Under the pieces are notes generated by a model, which had not been told where the DNA came from, ran no database searches, and saw only the letters and a list, made by a program, of their open reading frames with translations. From contig CAMBSS010000151.1 of the NCBI GenBank assembly GCA_945870465.1, positions 1 to 9,777 of the forward strand: 9,777 bases of DNA. The letters are read 5' to 3'. Below, piece by piece: positions 7,613 through 9,777 of this stretch. The DNA is from Bordetella parapertussis. Its GTDB lineage: Bacteria; Pseudomonadota; Gammaproteobacteria; Burkholderiales; SG8-41. A program made the position numbers and the translations under genes. Within the stretch, counting starts at the first letter, position 1, and every line of letters starts with the position of its first letter.

Positions 7613-8881
7613 ATGAAACGCATCCAGTCCTTAGCCACCGGGTTGTTGTTCGCCGCCGCATTGCTGATGCAGGGCTGCGGCAAGGAAGAGCCGCCGAAGC
7701 CGGCGCCCAAAGCCGAAGCCCCGCCGCCGGCAGAAACCATCGTCAAGATCGGCGTGGCATCGCCGCTGACCGGCCCGCAGGCGCATATCGGCATCGACAT
7801 CAAGAACGGCGTGCAACTGGCGGTCGATGACGCGAACGCTGCAGGCGTGACGATAGACGGCAAAAAAATCAAGCTACAGCTGATCGCCGAAGACGACGAA
7901 GCCAATCCGACCAAGGCCGCAACGGTCGCGCAAAAGCTGGTCGACACGAAAGTCGTTGCCGTCGTCGGCCACTTCAACTCGGGCGCGTCCATCCCCGCGT
8001 CCAAGATTTATTCCGACGCGGGCATTCCGCAGATCTCGCCGTCCTCGACCAATCCGAAATACACGCAGCAGGGATTCAAGACCACTTTCCGCGTCGTCGC
8101 CAATGACGATCAGCAGGGCCCGGTCGGCGGCAAGTTCGCGCTCGAAAAACTCAAGGCGAAAAACATCGCCGTGATCGACGACAGCACTGCATACGGCCAG
8201 GGCCTCGCTGACACGTTCGAAGCATCGGTCAAAGCCGGTGGCGCCAAAATCGCCGCGCGCGAGCACACGACTGACAAAGACACCGACTTCAAGGCGATCC
8301 TGACCAAGATCAAAGGCAAGAAACCCGACCTCATTTTCTTCGGCGGCATCGACCCGCAGGCCGGCCCGATGATCAAGCAAATGAGCGAACTCGGCATCAA
8401 GGCCAAATTCATGGGCGGCGACGGCATGCAGACGCCGAATTTCGTCAAACTCGCCGGCGATTCCGCGGCCGAGGGCGCGATGGCTTCCATGCCCGGCCTG
8501 CCCAAAGACCAGATGCCGGGCGGCGCCAAGTTCCTCGAAAAATTCAAGGCCAAGTTCAATGCCGACGTCGAGTTGTTCGCGCCCATGGGCTACGACGCGG
8601 TGTTCGTCTTCATCGAAGCGATGAAACGCGCCAAATCGACCGACCCCGCGAAATTCCTGCCCGAAGTCGGCAAGACCGATTACAAAGGCGTCATCGGCCC
8701 GATCGCTTTCGACGACAAAGGCGACCTCAAGAACGGCCCCATCACGATCTACGTCGTGAAAGCCGGCAAATGGGAAACCCTGGAAGTCGTAACGCCGGGC
8801 GGCGCGCCTGAAGCCAAGCCGGCGGAAGCGCCGGCAGCAGCAGCGGAACCGGCGAAAGCCGCCGAACCCGCCAAGAAATAA
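7613..8881 (+). CDS. livK: branched-chain amino acid ABC transporter substrate-binding protein, predicted lipoprotein
   Basis: This 422-residue type I periplasmic binding protein captures amino acids of the Leu/Ile/Val class (or related ligands) for a Liv-type ABC importer. The ligand-binding fold runs from about 43 to 395, with opening IVKIGVASPLTGPQA, the pocket segment VVGHFNSGASIPAS (117-130), ISPSSTNP (141-148), and AYGQGLA (193-199) in the second lobe. The N-terminus has Lys2-Arg3, a hydrophobic stretch, and MQGC with Cys22, the only cysteine in the protein. This fits a lipoprotein signal, although Met at -3 is not the commonest residue. A Pro/Ala/Lys/Glu linker follows (24-42) and a similar tail closes the protein (396-422). 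The start at 7613 has GGGAG 5 bases upstream; an ATG at 7595 has no ribosome site. It is separated from livH by a hairpin. Ligand specificity is not certain. Confidence 0.93.
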   Translation: MKRIQSLATGLLFAAALLMQGCGKEEPPKPAPKAEAPPPAETIVKIGVASPLTGPQAHIGIDIKNGVQLAVDDANAAGVTIDGKKIKLQLIAEDDEANPTKAATVAQKLVDTKVVAVVGHFNSGASIPASKIYSDAGIPQISPSSTNPKYTQQGFKTTFRVVANDDQQGPVGGKFALEKLKAKNIAVIDDSTAYGQGLADTFEASVKAGGAKIAAREHTTDKDTDFKAILTKIKGKKPDLIFFGGIDPQAGPMIKQMSELGIKAKFMGGDGMQTPNFVKLAGDSAAEGAMASMPGLPKDQMPGGAKFLEKFKAKFNADVELFAPMGYDAVFVFIEAMKRAKSTDPAKFLPEVGKTDYKGVIGPIAFDDKGDLKNGPITIYVVKAGKWETLEVVTPGGAPEAKPAEAPAAAAEPAKAAEPAKK

Positions 8882-8898
8882 TGGCGCGTTGAGCCTCA

Positions 8899-8910
8899 CA
8901 TACATGTATG
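8899..8910. promoter_or_regulatory. 12-bp perfect palindrome CATACATGTATG
   Basis: This AT-rich perfect palindrome sits 17 bases past the binding-protein stop and one base before the terminator stem. It contrasts with the GC-rich surroundings. It could be a protein-binding site, or could pair with itself at the foot of the terminator hairpin. No known operator is recognised. Confidence 0.25.
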
Positions 8911-8911
8911 C

Positions 8912-8936
8912 AAACGGCACCTGCGGGTGCCGTTTT
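8912..8936 (+). terminator. hairpin terminator or attenuator between the binding-protein gene and livH
   Basis: AAACGGCACC (8912-8921) and GGTGCCGTTT (8926-8935) form a perfect 10-bp stem with loop TGCG, ending in four T residues. The T tract is short, so partial read-through into livH is plausible. Such an arrangement would keep binding protein in excess over the membrane permease. Confidence 0.75.
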
Positions 8937-8958
8937 GCTGTAAAGCCGCCGTAACCGC

Positions 8959-9777
8959 ATGGACATTTTCCTGCAGCAGATCATCAACGGCCTCGTGCTG
9001 GGCAGCATCTATGCACTGGTCGCGCTCGGTTACACGATGGTCTACGGCATACTCGGTCTCATCAACTTCGCGCACGGCGACCTCGTGATGGTCGGCGCGT
9101 TAGTTGCATTGACCGTGATACAGGCGCTTTTCGGGTCCGCGGTGCCCGTGCCGCTGATCCTGGGGGGCGCGACGCTCGCCGCCATGCTGGTCTGCATGAC
9201 GCTCGGCGTGACGATAGAGCGTGTTGCGTACCGCCCGCTGCGTCGCGCGCCGCGTCTGGCACCCCTGATTACGGCCATCGGCGTGTCGATCCTGCTGCAG
9301 TACACCGCGGCGCTGGTGTGGTCGAAGCAGTACATATCCCTGCCTGAAATCTTCAAGCCCGCGCAATATACGATTGCAGGCGCCAGCATCACCGATTTGC
9401 AGATTTTCATTTTCGTGCTGGCGTGCGGCCTGATGGCGGCGCTGCTCTGGTTCATCAAGTACACGCGCCTGGGCAAAGCCATGCGCGCGACCGAACAGAA
9501 CGCGGAGGTGGCAGGCCTGATGGGCATAGACATCAACCGCATTGTCGCAATGACTTTTTTGCTCGGCTCCGCGCTGGGCGCCATCGCCGGCGTCATGATC
9601 GTGCTCTATTACGGCCTCGGTCATTACTACATGGGCTTCATTCTCGGCCTCAAGGCATTTACCGCCGCGGTGCTCGGCGGCATCGGCAAAGTGCACGGCG
9701 CGGTGCTCGGCGGCCTTTTGCTGGGGCTGATCGAGAGCCTGGCGTCGGGTTATATCGGCGATCTGACCGGCGGCGTG
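8959..9777 (+). CDS. livH: branched-chain amino acid ABC transporter permease LivH (partial, cut by right edge)
   Basis: LivH is one of the two inner-membrane permease subunits of the Liv high-affinity importer, working with LivM, the ATPases LivG and LivF, and a binding protein. The 273 residues visible are uninterrupted and still open at the last base; LivH proteins are usually about 300 residues, so roughly 30 are missing. Hallmarks are the N-terminal QQIINGLVLGSIYALVALGY, then GLINFAHGD (residues 34-42), a YRPLRRAPRLAPLI segment followed by TAIGVSILLQ, and the conserved cytoplasmic loop TRLGKAMRATEQNAEVAGLMGI. Near the end, YYMGFILGLKAFTAAVLGGIG and GGLLLGLIES are typical. Multiple hydrophobic membrane helices are evident. 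The ATG at 8959 lies 22 bases past the upstream terminator; no strong ribosome site is visible. The rest of the liv genes probably lie to the right. Confidence 0.96.
   Translation, partial: MDIFLQQIINGLVLGSIYALVALGYTMVYGILGLINFAHGDLVMVGALVALTVIQALFGSAVPVPLILGGATLAAMLVCMTLGVTIERVAYRPLRRAPRLAPLITAIGVSILLQYTAALVWSKQYISLPEIFKPAQYTIAGASITDLQIFIFVLACGLMAALLWFIKYTRLGKAMRATEQNAEVAGLMGIDINRIVAMTFLLGSALGAIAGVMIVLYYGLGHYYMGFILGLKAFTAAVLGGIGKVHGAVLGGLLLGLIESLASGYIGDLTGGV

Noticed and set aside
7874..8920. A 348-residue open frame on the minus strand
   Set aside because: It is antisense to the Liv binding-protein gene, with low-complexity Arg/Phe/Gly composition and no recognisable motif.

Overview
The window looks like chromosomal DNA from a GC-rich Gram-negative bacterium, most likely a betaproteobacterium. 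This is an inference from high GC, strong GC preference at third codon positions, the divergent lgt/ilvD pair, a SapC-family gene, and a high-affinity branched-chain amino acid (Liv) transporter. I see no insertion sequence, integrase, phage gene or CRISPR array. The content is mostly housekeeping and I do not see a convincing new system.

Layout. Positions 1-448 hold no confident gene, only a doubtful open C-terminal fragment near the left edge and some small hairpins. A tRNA-Ala(CGC) with encoded CCA lies on the minus strand at 449-524, followed by its own hairpin terminator. Its promoter is back to back with that of a SapC-family gene (639-1430, +), and a 13-bp palindrome sits between the two promoters. 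The SapC gene converges tail to tail with lgt (minus), and their stop codons overlap. lgt diverges from ilvD (+) across a 61-bp gap.

From ilvD a run of four same-strand genes follows with gaps of 26 to 62 bases: ilvD, a trypsin-like/PDZ protein that has lost catalytic residues, a YyaL-type thioredoxin-fold protein, and a small secreted c-type cytochrome. I see no terminator inside the run. A strong GC-rich hairpin with seven T residues closes it at about 7489.

A near-perfect sigma-70 promoter (TTGACA, 17 bp, GATAAT) then drives a Liv-type substrate-binding protein that appears to be a lipoprotein. A second hairpin terminator separates it from livH, the membrane permease, which runs off the right edge.

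How the genes connect. ilvD makes the 2-keto acid precursors of valine, leucine and isoleucine, and the right end of the window imports such amino acids, so branched-chain amino acid supply is the loose theme. Lgt is the enzyme that would lipidate the binding protein. The items most worth a second look are the inactive-looking protease-PDZ protein, the lipoprotein form and low-complexity ends of the binding protein, the terminator between it and livH, and the palindrome between the tRNA and SapC promoters.
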